Shown here: positions 46,913 to 56,294 of the stretch, in pieces | Layout of the letters: each line of letters starts with the position of its first letter | Position numbering within the stretch: the first letter of the stretch is position 1 | Notes under the pieces: model-generated | Database searches by the model: none | Told to the model about the DNA's origin: nothing | What the model saw: only the letters and a program-made list of their open reading frames with translations | NCBI GenBank assembly: GCA_938743325.2 | Contig: OW568877.1 | Location: 186,001-250,000, forward strand | Length of the DNA: 64,000 bases | Direction: 5' to 3' | Source of the DNA: Pycnococcus provasolii | Taxonomy: Eukaryota; Chlorophyta; Pseudoscourfieldiophyceae; Pseudoscourfieldiales; Pycnococcaceae | Translations under genes and position numbers: made by a program

Positions 46913-47943
46913 GGCCACCAACACCGAGCCCACTGAGGGGCGGGCAGTGAGAGGCGAGAGAGGCGAGGGAAGGGCGAGGGAAGGGAAGGGCACGCGGCTT
47001 AAGTGGTTGTTTCCCACTGGAGGGGGCGAGCTCCGGCCAACCCCACCTCAATGGGTGTGGCTTTGGTGTTGCTTGGGGGGAGAGGGGAGCAACAACAACA
47101 ACGGCGACAGCGACGACGACGACAGCGACAACCTCACCTCCCTCCCTTCGGTCCTCTCGGGCAGCAGGGGCACAACAGGGCACAGAGTAGTACAGTCCCC
47201 TGGTCCAGGCGAGTTCGTTCTCGGCAAGGGACGTCGACGCCCGCCTCGCCTCGCCTCGCCTCGCCTTCGACTCCTCTCGCTATGTACTGTAGACCTCCCC
47301 TCGCCCTTTATCGGTGTTGGTAAGTTCAGTAGTGGTGACCTTACACGCTCAACGAAGGCGCTCAGGCACGGTGCTCTCCCTAACCCTAAAACGTCGTTAG
47401 GCCTCCCTCCCCTGCTCCCTCCCCATGCAGCTTGCCCATGCAACTTGCCTGTGGAGGCTTGTCTGTGCCCTTAACCTTTACAGTACCTGTCCGCCTGGGA
47501 CTCGTCGAGGTGCCGTTCGGTGTGGCGTCCAGCCGTCCACGTTACCAAAAACTCAAAAAAGGGAGGAGGTACAAAGAGGTAACAACCAACGGAACCGACC
47601 AACCAAATGGTCTACTGTACCGGGCAGCCGGGTAGGGAATAGGGATCCCACAAAGTCTCAAACACGCAACACCAAATAAGAGGATACTTTCTGCCAAACC
47701 ATGCATGCAGTTAAGCGCGCGCACACAGACGTGCCAGAAAGACGCGCCGAGAGTTCGGGCTTTCAGTACACTCTCCCCCTTGCCACCTGCAAGGCACCCA
47801 ACCCCGAAATGCGAACTTTGAAAGAGGCTCGTTTTCTCGCCGAACCCCCATTCCGGACTCTACGTGCACGCGCCTTTCTGACCTCGACCTCGTCCCGCGA
47901 TCGCGATCGCCGAGCACCTGCAGCCGCGCTCGCGCCCGCCTTG
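46913..47943. other. Divergent intergenic region before the giant adhesin and sialyltransferase genes
   Basis: About 1 kb. It contains a C-rich telomere-like piece (ggccaaccccacc, about 47034), whose G-rich strand is the sense strand of the adhesin gene, and a (gac/aac)n simple repeat (about 47088-47130). It also contains tandem gcctc units (about 47240-47262) and ctaaccctaaaacg at about 47380. The sialyltransferase frame is open from 47701, but the extra 81 codons look non-coding or leader-like. Confidence 0.5.
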
Positions 47944-50475
47944 ATGGTGCGGCCGCACGACCACAAGGCCGCCGCCGGCGCGCTCAGCGGCGTCTTCGGC
48001 CGCGGGAAGGGAAGCACGAACCGCGTCTCTGCACTGCTCGCCATCGCGGGCATATACACGCTGCTCAGACTGCTCTTCACACTCTATGCAAGCACGGGAA
48101 CGCAGCGCATCACCTTAAGCACCGGAGACGTCCTGCCGACGTTCGCCGCGGATGTCATACGAGGCATGGAAGACGAGCCGTTCACGCTGTTCGCACCGAG
48201 CGAGTCGGCTATGCGTGGCGTGACGGCGGCGATAGACCGTGCGCGGTCTACGTCGGCCAAAGAGGCGACGAGGCTAAAGCGGCTCGTCGTTCTTAGCCAC
48301 GTTATTGCCGATCGGCGCGTTAGCGCAAGCGACGTTCGTAAGGGAAAGACGCTCAGCCTCACAAGCTTGGCTGGCATGCCCGTCAAGATAGCGAAGGCGG
48401 CAAACGGCGCACTTACTGTGGAGACGGCCACGGCAACCGTCGTCGACGTTGCTCTTGGGCAGGGCGTCGTGCACCTCGTCGACGCCGTCGTGCTGCCCGC
48501 AGCACTGAAGGAGAGCCTCGAGGAGGCGGGAATCGAGCTGGCTGACGATGGCGAAGACGTTGGACCAGGGATCAACAGCGGTGCCGACGAAGATGCGGAA
48601 GATGGAGGAGACGATGCAGACTCTTCGGACAGCGACGAGGCGGAGTCCGCAGATGACGACTCCAACGATGCCACCGAGGACAAGGTGCCCTCAGAATCTG
48701 GCGACGAGGATGGATCTGCACGCGCCAACGTCCCTTCCAGCGGAGGCAATGACATGGTAGCAGATGTCTCGGAGCTCGAACGCAAGCGCCTCGAGGAGGA
48801 GCGCGACACGTTGCGCTACGAGAAAGAAAAGCAGTCGCTCGAGTCTCTTAGCGCGCTGCTCAAGGGCAAGCAGCGCGAGAGGGTGAAGCGCAGACGTGAC
48901 GAGGACGAAAACGAAGACGAGGAAGAAGAAGATCCCAAAGCGGGCGAGGAGGACGACGTCGTCGGTGCCAAGAAGACGTCGCCGAACGCGGGGGAGGACG
49001 AGAACGAGCAAGAGGACGCGGACGAGGAGGCAGATAATAAGGACCTCGTCAAGGTCAAGGACGGTGTGAGCACCTCCGAACGTAACGCTGCGGCGCAGGA
49101 GAAGTGCTTCTTTCATGGACAACGTTCCTCCGATGGCAGCAAGTGCACGTGTAGCACGCTGTACTCGGGAAAGTTCTGCAACGAGATTTCGCCCGGTGTG
49201 AGGTGGCCGACGCTCACCACGCCGTACAAATTTACGTACGTCATAAGTCAGGCGCGCTTGGCGAACGAGGCGAAAGCCCTTAGCTTAGGCAATGCGCAGG
49301 TGAGTCTGAAGATGGAAACGCCTGCTGAGATTGTGTACCTTGTGGAGGAGCTCACTGCGCGCACGTACGGTACACTGTATCAGCATGTTCCGGCGAGCGA
49401 CCCATTCATCGGCGTGCTGCACGACACATGCGCGCTCGTGGGAAATTCAGGCAGTCTGATGAAGCACAACTACGGCGACGAAATCGACGAACACAATGTG
49501 GTCATGCGCTTCAACCTCGCACCCACGGTAGGTTACGAGAAGCACGTTGGGACAAAGACCACGCTTCGCGTAAGTGAAATGGAGTACTTTCCGTACCGCG
49601 AGTCATCCGAAACGATTCTAGCGCTCATCGCGTCAGAGAAGCTGCTCGAAACATTCATGGAGTACCGCACGATGGCTCCACTCACGGACAAGTCGTACGT
49701 TTTATCGCCCGAATTCATCGAGTACGTTTCGAAGTCGTTAGGGCGTGGCTCCATCCCCTCCGTGGGCACGATGGGGCTATTTTTCATGCTGCATACATGC
49801 CGCAAGGTTGACGTCTACGGCTTCCACATGAGTGAACGGCACGGGGCGCGCTACCACTACTTCAACAAAGACCTCGTCGACAGCATACGCCTCGCGTCGT
49901 CGCGAAATTTTGGGTACGATCTCTCCGCGGCGCTGAACCGGGGCGGCGTGATCAATCTTGTCGAGCCGTGCTTGCAGGAGTGCCAAGTAAGTCTCGCCAA
50001 GTGCGCACAGTGCCAAGGCGTGAGCGTTCCGCAGCTCTTCCGGCAGCAGGAATTTTCGCCGGAACAAGAGAGTCTCGCTGCGGAGCACATGGCACGGTGG
50101 CATGAGCAGCAGGATTGGCGTACGCGCCTTCGACCTCAGGCGCAATTACAACTTGTTCCTGACAATGCAAATGCTAGGTCGAGTCGCATGAGTCGACGTG
50201 AGCGGGCGCGGCAACGTCAAATACCAAAGTCCGTGACGGACGAAGGCTTGCTTACGTTGGGATGGCAGTATCTCATTTCCACTGGCCGTGTGGAGGAGTT
50301 GACGACGGATGGCTTGGCTAAGTACTTCGAGTACCACAACCTGCCACTGCCTGAAACGAAACTCGAGCGCATCGTAGAGCTCTACAAGCACTTCTCGCAA
50401 GAAAGTCGCAAGGGTCAAATCGGAGGTGAGGAAGAAGGAGGAGGCGACGAGCGTCGCCGCCGTCGTTTCACGTGA
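47944..50475 (+). CDS. FAS1 / EGF-like / GT29 sialyltransferase-like membrane protein
   Basis: 843 aa from ATG 47944 (MVRPHDHKAAAG); an upstream in-frame ATG at 47701 would add 81 residues. A type II anchor lies at about 27-48 (VSALLAIAGIYTLLRLLFTL). Residues of about 76-190 form a fasciclin (FAS1) domain (PFTLFAPSESAMRGV, RLVVLSHVIADRRV). A long acidic, probably coiled-coil stalk (200-380) and an EGF-like Cys cluster (CTCSTLYSGKFC, about 388-414) follow. The catalytic part is GT29-like. Motif L is CALVGNSGSLMKHNYGDEID with VVMRFN, motif S is PSVGTMGLFFMLHTC with VYGFHM, and RYHYF corresponds to the VS histidine region. A SAP-like tail (LTTDGLAKYFEYHNLPLPET) ends the protein. GT29 enzymes move CMP-activated acidic sugars in the Golgi; donor identity in algae is uncertain. 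TGTAA at 50489. Confidence 0.85.
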   Translation: MVRPHDHKAAAGALSGVFGRGKGSTNRVSALLAIAGIYTLLRLLFTLYASTGTQRITLSTGDVLPTFAADVIRGMEDEPFTLFAPSESAMRGVTAAIDRARSTSAKEATRLKRLVVLSHVIADRRVSASDVRKGKTLSLTSLAGMPVKIAKAANGALTVETATATVVDVALGQGVVHLVDAVVLPAALKESLEEAGIELADDGEDVGPGINSGADEDAEDGGDDADSSDSDEAESADDDSNDATEDKVPSESGDEDGSARANVPSSGGNDMVADVSELERKRLEEERDTLRYEKEKQSLESLSALLKGKQRERVKRRRDEDENEDEEEEDPKAGEEDDVVGAKKTSPNAGEDENEQEDADEEADNKDLVKVKDGVSTSERNAAAQEKCFFHGQRSSDGSKCTCSTLYSGKFCNEISPGVRWPTLTTPYKFTYVISQARLANEAKALSLGNAQVSLKMETPAEIVYLVEELTARTYGTLYQHVPASDPFIGVLHDTCALVGNSGSLMKHNYGDEIDEHNVVMRFNLAPTVGYEKHVGTKTTLRVSEMEYFPYRESSETILALIASEKLLETFMEYRTMAPLTDKSYVLSPEFIEYVSKSLGRGSIPSVGTMGLFFMLHTCRKVDVYGFHMSERHGARYHYFNKDLVDSIRLASSRNFGYDLSAALNRGGVINLVEPCLQECQVSLAKCAQCQGVSVPQLFRQQEFSPEQESLAAEHMARWHEQQDWRTRLRPQAQLQLVPDNANARSSRMSRRERARQRQIPKSVTDEGLLTLGWQYLISTGRVEELTTDGLAKYFEYHNLPLPETKLERIVELYKHFSQESRKGQIGGEEEGGGDERRRRRFT

Positions 50476-50748
50476 TGAAAAATAAAACTGTAACAGTATT
50501 ACCGCAAAAAATGACACAACAAAAAAGAACAAGAGGGGGCTCGAACGTCTATGCGCCCGGCAAATTGCCAAACGAAGGCATCATTTTTTAAGTAAGCTAA
50601 ACTCTCCCGGTCAGTCGGTGACAGGTTGTTTCAACCCCTCTGTTTCTTTGGTTCCAAAACACAAATAACAACCCTAACCCTAATGTAAAATCGTTTCGTT
50701 TCCTGGTTGGTTTACATGTGTATGTATGTATAGACTACGTACTGTATG
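50476..50748. other. Convergent intergenic with two telomere-like units
   Basis: Short 3' region shared by two convergent genes. It has aaccctaaccctaa at about 50670 and reverse-strand TGTAA (ttaca) at 50712. Nothing coding is visible. Confidence 0.5.
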
Positions 50749-52503
50749 TCACGACGACGGCGTCTCCGTCGCAGCACCAAGCGCAGCCATGCGGCGCTCG
50801 GCAGCCTCAGCCATCTGCCGTCTGCGCTCGTTCGATGGCACGGCGTTGCGCCGCTCGTCCGCCGCCTTCTCTTCCGCAATTCGATGCACCTCCTCCTTCT
50901 CGCGCCGCCTCGACGCCTCAGCCGCCTCCTCCTCGACCCGTCTCGCCTCCTCCTCGCGCCGCCTAGCCTCCTCAGCCTTCTGCGCCTTTTCGCGGTCGCG
51001 CGCAAGGCTTTCCTCGTATTCTCGGTCGATTCTTTCCCTCTCCATGGCTGCGGCCGCGGCGGCCACCTCTGCGGCTGCACGCGCGGCTGCCATCTCCTCC
51101 GCCTCTTGCAGGTCGAATTGCTCGCGGCTCTCCGCGAGCGCAGCCGCGAGCTGCGCATCCGCCGCGTTTGTCGCCTCCGCCCGGCTCGTGGCTAAGATCT
51201 CTTCAGCGGAACGATCGAGCAACGCCGACTGTGCCGCGAAATTCGCACGACTCTCCGCGAGCGCAGCCGCGAGCTGCGCATCCGCCGCATTTGTCGCATC
51301 CGCCTGGCTCGTGGCTAAGATCTCTTCAGCGGAACGGTCCAGCGCTGCCGATTGCTCCGCAAAGTTTGTACGGCTCTCCGCGAGCGCAGCCTCGAGTGAC
51401 GCATCTTCGACGCTCCCTGTTGGGCCTGAAGCGGCGGCCCTTCGTCGACTCGCTTCGATGGCCTCTACCGCACTCGTCACGGGAGTCATCGGTGTGAAGC
51501 CAGCATCTTGCATCGAAGCGGCGATCGCGGCACTGAGCATCGCGTCCTCGCCTTCGGGTGAAGCAGCCCTTCGTCGACTCGCTTCGATGGCCTCTACCGC
51601 ACTCGTCACGGGAGTCATCGGTGTGAAGCCAGCATCTTGCATCGAAGCGGCGATCGCGGCACTGAGCATCGCGTCCTCGCCATCCTGACCAACTGCTCCA
51701 GCCGCCATAAGATCCGCCGCTAGAAGGCTGTCGGAGACGGTGCGCCAGTCTTCCCATGCGTCACCGGATGCACGAGGAACAGGTGCCCTTGCTTCGTTGC
51801 CAGATTCCACGGCTCGCTCACGAGAAGGACGAGGGAGGTTGGAGGCCGTGGCGGCTTCCGTAGCAGCGCGTTCGCGCTCGATCAGCGCGATGCGTTCCGC
51901 CGCCGCGTGACCTGCCGTAGCCTGCACACTCGCTCTTCTCGTAGTCGTCGCTGTTCTCGGTGCGCCAGTTGTAGTCAGTCGTGCCGTACGCGTTGCTGCT
52001 GTTGCTGCTGTTGTTGACGCCGGCGGTCTCGTCCTTGTAGACGAAGACCGGTTCGACGTTGCATTTACCCTCTCCGCGATTTGCGACGACAACCTTGCAG
52101 CAGCAGACGTCGTCGTCGTCGCCGCCGCCGTGGCTCGTCCTGCCGTTGCTGCCGTTGTTGCGTTGTTTCGCCTGAGAGCGTTGGCTGAGGATGTTGTTGC
52201 CGTCACATTTCTGCTTGCACTAATTCCAGGACGACCAGCAGCAGCAGCAGCAGCACGTGGCCCGGCCGCCGACGGCCTCGTTGCCAAGGCGGAAGTTCGC
52301 GTGGTGGACGAAGAGGGGGTGGTAGAGGCAGGCGCGCGCGACGCAGGTCTGCCAAGCCTCCTCACTGCTGCCGGTGCCGCCGCAGCTGGCCTCGGTGGCT
52401 GGGCAGCTGAGTTCAAGTTGGCGGTGAGTCGACTTGCAGCCGCCACTGAAGTCGGCACTGCTGTCACGTCCACCCTGTGCGCGTGCGCGTTGCGGCCGGA
52501 CAT
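50749..52503 (-). CDS. Protein with five UIM-like repeats and a C-terminal coiled coil
   Basis: 584 aa from the ATG at 52503 (MSGRNAHAHRVD). The N-terminal about 250 residues are Ala/Thr/Arg-rich and disordered. Then come two units with EDAMLSAAIAASMQD and three with EAALAESR or AAALAESR cores. These fit the ubiquitin-interacting motif pattern (acidic residues, then L-x-x-A-L/I-x-x-S). The C-terminus is a highly charged helix (EESLARDREKAQKAEEARRR) similar to the coiled coils of UBX/FAF-type adaptors, but no UBX domain follows. A ubiquitin-binding adaptor role is inferred from the repeats alone. The first two units derive from a recent 129-bp duplication. Reverse-strand TGTAA lies 33 nt past the stop. 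Confidence 0.6.
   Translation of the reverse strand: MSGRNAHAHRVDVTAVPTSVAAASRLTANLNSAAQPPRPAAAAPAAVRRLGRPASRAPASTTPSSSTTRTSALATRPSAAGPRAAAAAAGRPGISASRNVTATTSSANALRRNNATTAATAGRATAAATTTTSAAARLSSQIAERVNATSNRSSSTRTRPPASTTAATAATRTARLTTTGAPRTATTTRRASVQATAGHAAAERIALIERERAATEAATASNLPRPSRERAVESGNEARAPVPRASGDAWEDWRTVSDSLLAADLMAAGAVGQDGEDAMLSAAIAASMQDAGFTPMTPVTSAVEAIEASRRRAASPEGEDAMLSAAIAASMQDAGFTPMTPVTSAVEAIEASRRRAAASGPTGSVEDASLEAALAESRTNFAEQSAALDRSAEEILATSQADATNAADAQLAAALAESRANFAAQSALLDRSAEEILATSRAEATNAADAQLAAALAESREQFDLQEAEEMAAARAAAEVAAAAAAMERERIDREYEESLARDREKAQKAEEARRREEEARRVEEEAAEASRRREKEEVHRIAEEKAADERRNAVPSNERRRQMAEAAERRMAALGAATETPSS
51437..51681 (-). repeat. 129-bp tandem duplication inside the UIM-protein gene
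   Basis: About 116 bp starting gcccttcgtcgactcgcttc at 51437 recurs essentially unchanged at 51566. The spacing of 129 bp (43 codons) keeps the frame and duplicates one UIM-like unit with its linker. A second, older pair of 40-codon units lies just downstream in the protein (about 51120-51400). Confidence 0.85.
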
Positions 52504-52646
52504 GTTGTACGAGGCTGTTGCCTGCTGATCGACGTGGTCAACGCCCACCCGAAGGGGGGCGAAGAACTCCTTCTTTTCTTTTGCTTTTCTTTCGCTGAGA
52601 GTTCGAAGGGGTTTGGCATGTTTTGTTTTATTGATGGAATAATAAT

Positions 52647-52655
52647 CGGGGTTTA
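52647..52655 (+). promoter_or_regulatory. G-rich motif upstream of FKBP
   Basis: cggggttta occurs 76 bp before the FKBP ATG, with its G-rich strand in the sense direction, as for several other genes in the window. Confidence 0.3.
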
Positions 52656-52730
52656 GCGAGCGAAGTGGTTCATTTCGTGGTCCTCTGCGTCGCAGTTTGG
52701 GTTGGTTCTTTCGCAGTTTGGGCTCTTGCC

Positions 52731-53357
52731 ATGGCCAGTTTCCCACATACCCTTACTCTTCATAACAAGAGAATATTGCTCGCATACGGTAAAGTGCAGA
52801 GGATGACAATCAAGGCTTGCGTGCAGAAGGTTGGCGTTTCTCACGTCAGTCGGCGTCACGCGTTGGCCTTAATCGGTGCGTCAGGCACACTCACGGCGAC
52901 GCCAGCTACACGCGCGGATGACTCGACGAACTACGGCGAAGGCGTGCGCGGCGTCGACTTGCTCGTTGGCGCGGACAGTGGCAAGGCGGTCGAGGAAGGA
53001 GATACCGTGAAAGTCCGATTGAAAGGCCGACTGATGGCGAAAAACGGATGGGTATTCCTTGACGATGGCTTGGCTGATAACGACCGGGTGTTCACCGTCG
53101 GACGTGATGGAAAGGGCGTGATTCGAGGCTTGGAAGTTGCGCTGTTGGGAATGAGAGCAGGCGGTGTACGTCGTGTCATCTTGCCTCCGCCTGTGTCGTA
53201 CACGCAACCTGGTCAAGAGCCACAACCGTCTGATGGCGCATTCAAGCGACGCCTTGAGAGCACTATCTTCAACCCGACGCGTTTGGCGAACGGCGAGGGC
53301 GACACGCTCGCGACGACGTTGTTCGACGTCGAGCTCGTGCGTATCTTGACGCCTTGA
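52731..53357 (+). CDS. FKBP-type peptidyl-prolyl isomerase, probable thylakoid lumen
   Basis: 208 aa from ATG 52731; an internal ATG at 52803 would also leave a full targeting region. The leader has a basic transit-like part, then SRRHALALIGASGTLTATPA followed by TRADD. This is a twin-arginine, hydrophobic, Ala-x-Ala arrangement typical of lumenal proteins imported by the Tat route. The FKBP fold follows: VEEGDTVKVRLKGRLM, GWVFLDDG, FTVGRDGKGVIRGLEVALLG, MRAGGVRRVILPPPVSY and the final FDVELVRIL. Several active-site aromatic positions of FKBP12 are replaced, as in most plant lumenal FKBPs, so isomerase activity may be weak. It is divergent from the UIM-protein gene. TGTAA at 53374. Confidence 0.85.
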   Translation: MASFPHTLTLHNKRILLAYGKVQRMTIKACVQKVGVSHVSRRHALALIGASGTLTATPATRADDSTNYGEGVRGVDLLVGADSGKAVEEGDTVKVRLKGRLMAKNGWVFLDDGLADNDRVFTVGRDGKGVIRGLEVALLGMRAGGVRRVILPPPVSYTQPGQEPQPSDGAFKRRLESTIFNPTRLANGEGDTLATTLFDVELVRILTP

Positions 53358-53538
53358 GCCACATGTGACGCGCTGTAAACCACCTCCACTGTACTTTTAC
53401 CTTAGACTAACCCCTAACTCGCGACGAACTAAAATTTCAAACCCCTCTTCATGGGGAGCCCAAACCGGTATCCCATGGGCCCTTTTGGAACTGAACGCCG
53501 CCGCAGACGGCATTTCCCACACATACGCACGGGCAGCC

Positions 53539-54420
53539 ATGGACATAGAGAAGTTGAAGCGCATGGCCTCGGCCGTGCGAACAGGAGGACGAGGAAGCGT
53601 GCGGCGTAAGAAGAAGGCGGTCCACAAGACCACATCCACCGACGTAAGTTTTAAACACTAGCGCGCGAACGCGAGCGGCGCACACGGAGCGGGGAGAATA
53701 GCAAGGGGGGGGGCGGGGCCGGGGACCTCTCTCGGCAGGGTGATGGGGCGACGTGTCTCGTGGACGTGCTCGTTTGTCGGCGCTCGTTTGCGCTGAGCAA
53801 ACCTCCTTTGCACGTGCACAACATGCGCGTGCGAGCGGGAAGATGGCTCGTCTGACGACAAAAACGCATGATATCTTGTCATTGGCAAAGACTGTGTTTT
53901 TGTGCTTTGACTTGTTGGGAGTTCCACGAGTGCGCGCGACGACGAAAGGTGGAGAAGCGGCGGGTGTGAGAGCGATAGGGAAACGCCACATTATCGCACA
54001 AGAATCAATCTTCTCACGCCAATTACCTCATCTTTTATACACCCACGCAATCCCAAACCTCAGGATAAGCGCCTACAGAACACACTGAAACGTCTTGGCG
54101 TGAATACGATCCCCGGCATCGAGGAGGTGAACATCTTCAAGGACGAGACGGTGATCCACTTCACCAACCCAAAAGTGCAGGCGTCCATCGCTGCCAACAC
54201 CTATGTCGTCTCTGGACCGTCGCAAACAAAGAAGCTGCAGGACCTTCTCCCTGGCATCATCTCACAGCTCGGAACGGACAACCTCGCGAACCTCAAGAAG
54301 ATTGCGCAGGAGTACGGCAACAGCGCTGCTGCTGCCTCCGGAGCCGACGCCGCTGACGACGACGACGACGACGACGTGCCCGAGCTTGTCGAAAACTTCG
54401 AAACAGCGGCCAACGCTTAA
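53539..54420 (+). CDS. BTF3: Nascent polypeptide-associated complex beta subunit (BTF3), two exons
   Basis: Exon 1 is 53539-53643 (35 codons) and exon 2 is 54064-54420. The 420-nt intron is gtaagt...cctcag, phase 0; the joined product is 153 aa. Exon 1 gives KLKRMASAVRTGGRGSVRRK, the ribosome-binding RRKKK motif of NAC-beta. Exon 2 gives the NAC barrel: DKRLQNTLKRLGVNTIPGIE, EVNIFKDETVIHFTNPKVQA and KKLQDLLPGIISQLG. The C-terminus is acidic, with an Asp run from a (gac)n tract. With NAC-alpha it sits at the ribosome exit tunnel and shields nascent chains from mistargeting. The intron contains a long G/C homopolymeric stretch near 53705-53725. TGTAA at 54439. Confidence 0.95.
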
Positions 54421-54579
54421 GTGACCAAATAACAGCCGTGTAACAGTCAAGGGGTAAGCGCCTTTTCTTTTGAGTACGATGATGGAATTTCCTATTGATT
54501 TTTACAAAGCGGTGTGTTAAATGCGACGACGACGACGACGACGACGACATAACAATGAGACGACGTGCTGATAGAACTC

Positions 54580-55522
54580 TTACGTCCACAGCTTCTTCAG
54601 ACTCTCGTTCTTCTCGTCCGTCTTTGCGAGAACCTTCGCCACAGCCATCTCAAAGTCCTCCTGCGTGACGTGCACGCGCCTCTCGCGCAGCGCGTACATG
54701 CCAGCCTCCGTGCAAACAGCCTTAAGCTCTGCGCCAGATGCTTCCGACATTTTCTGCGCCACAACCTCAAGCTTGATATTACGCGTAAGGTTCATCTTGC
54801 GGCTGTGAATCTTCAAAATGGAAACGCGATTCACCTCGCTCGGCTTGGGGAATTCAATCTTACGGTCGATGCGACCAGGTCGCAGCAGAGCCGAGTCGAG
54901 AATGTCGAGGCGGTTCGTCGCCATGATCACCTTGATCTTTGAGCTCGTCTCGAAGCCGTCCAGCTGGTTCAGCAGCTCGAGCATAGTGCGCTGCACCTCG
55001 CTGTCTCCGCCTCCGCCGCCCTCCATGCGTGCACTACCGATGCTGTCAATCTCGTCCATGAAGATGATAGACGGCTGATGCTCGCGCGCCATGATGAACA
55101 GCTCACGCACCATGCGGCTTCCCTCTCCGATGTACTTTTGCACGAGCTCCGAACCGCTGACGCGGATGAACGTGCAGTCGGTGTGGTGTGCCACCGCTCG
55201 CGCGAGAAGCGTCTTTCCCGTTCCTGGCGGTCCGTACAGGATGACTCCCTTCGGCTGCGCGATGCCGAGCGAATCGAACAGCTCTGGGTGCTTAATGGGA
55301 AGCTCGACCACCTCCTTGATCTCCTTAATCTGCTGGTCAAGTCCGCCGACCATGTCGTACGTGCTGTCGGGAACTTTCTCCACCTTCATGAGGCTGACGA
55401 GCGGATCCACCTTGGACGGAAGCAGCAGGTGCAGCGCGTAGCTGTCGTTGCGCAGCGCGACGCGTGCCGCGGGAATCACCTTGGCGACGTCAATATCCTT
55501 GTCGAGGTCGACGACGTACTGC

Positions 55523-55574
<52 letters not shown>

Positions 55575-55949
55575 CATATGTAAGAGCGTTAATTTTTGAA
55601 TCCTCCAGCACATGACGCACATAAGCGGTTCTTTCTTTGTCAAAAGTCCAAAACTTACCTTTCCCTCTGGGTGCACTTTCACGAGAACTTTTCCTTTTCC
55701 CATGACTTTAACGACTTCTCCGACGTACGACCCTGGTTCCTGGAGGAGTTGGAGTTCCTCTCTGAGCATGCGCACGGAGCGGTTGACGTCGTTGCGCTGC
55801 GCCTCGAGACGTCGTAGGTTTTGCGTTTTTTCGCGCAGGAGTATTTCCATGGATTCGATCTTGGACTTGTAGAAGTTGGTGACGGACGAGTCGTTTGCAC
55901 CACCCACAGCTGTGGGGTTCACCGGCAGGGGCATGGCCGCGGACGCCAT
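54580..55949 (-). CDS. RPT6: 26S proteasome regulatory ATPase RPT6, two exons
   Basis: Exon 1 is 55949-55659 (97 codons) and exon 2 is 55518-54580. The 140-nt intron (55658-55519) is phase 0; the joined product is 409 aa. The splice joins [10 protein letters not shown] to [19 protein letters not shown] exactly as in yeast and human RPT6. The N-terminal coiled coil ([20 protein letters not shown]) and OB segment are present. Walker A is [12 protein letters not shown] and Walker B is [11 protein letters not shown]; the Arg-finger region [14 protein letters not shown] is also present. The C-terminus ends KLWT instead of the usual K-hydrophobic-x-K-type tail. The intron is dominated by a (CA)n microsatellite right before the acceptor. 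It is divergent from V-ATPase E. Reverse-strand TGTAA at 54502-54506. Confidence 0.96.
55526..55572. repeat. (TG/CA)n microsatellite in the RPT6 intron
   Basis: About 23 uninterrupted TG units on the plus strand are read as (CA)n in the RPT6 transcript. The tract ends only about 7 nt before the intron's AG, so it occupies the place of the branch-point/pyrimidine region. Confidence 0.95.
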
Positions 55950-56090
55950 GAGAGGAAAGGGGCTGGGGAAGGTGAGAGTGAGAGTGAGAATGAGGGAGGG
56001 GCGGGAAAGGAAACGAAAGGGGGAGGGTAGACGGGGAGGGGGCAAAAACCTAAACCTAATAACAGCATCATCCGCCTTATGGTTTGCGCA

Positions 56091-56155
56091 TGGGTTGGGG
56101 GTTGGGTGGGGTTTCGGGGTTCGGGGTTCGGGGTTAGGGTTAGGGTTAGGGTTCG
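56091..56155 (+). repeat. Interstitial telomere-like repeat between RPT6 and V-ATPase E
   Basis: tgggttgggggttgggtggg grades through three or four ttcgggg units into three perfect ttaggg units. It lies midway in the 345-bp divergent promoter (55950-56294), about 140 bp from each start codon, with the G-rich strand in the sense direction of V-ATPase E. The rest of this promoter holds a purine-rich tract (about 55965-56040) and nothing coding. Confidence 0.88.
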
Positions 56156-56294
56156 CAGGCCCAAGGTCCCTTCCCTGCTTTGCGGCTTTTGTTTTGCCCT
56201 GGCGCATCTCACGCGTCTCGCTCTCTCGTAAAGATTCTTCATCCTTGCCGTTCCAAGCTTCTCCTGTGCTCCGCCATCGTACCTTACGGGTGAT

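Noticed and set aside
45428-46936. 502-aa plus-strand open frame opposite the giant adhesin
   Set aside because: Its sequence is Arg/Val-rich without domain pattern. It mirrors codon bias on the antisense strand of a domain-rich protein.
47701-47943. 81-codon N-terminal extension of the sialyltransferase-like protein
   Set aside because: Would place the type II anchor more than 100 residues in. The later ATG gives a normal short cytosolic tail. Kept as a possible alternative start only.
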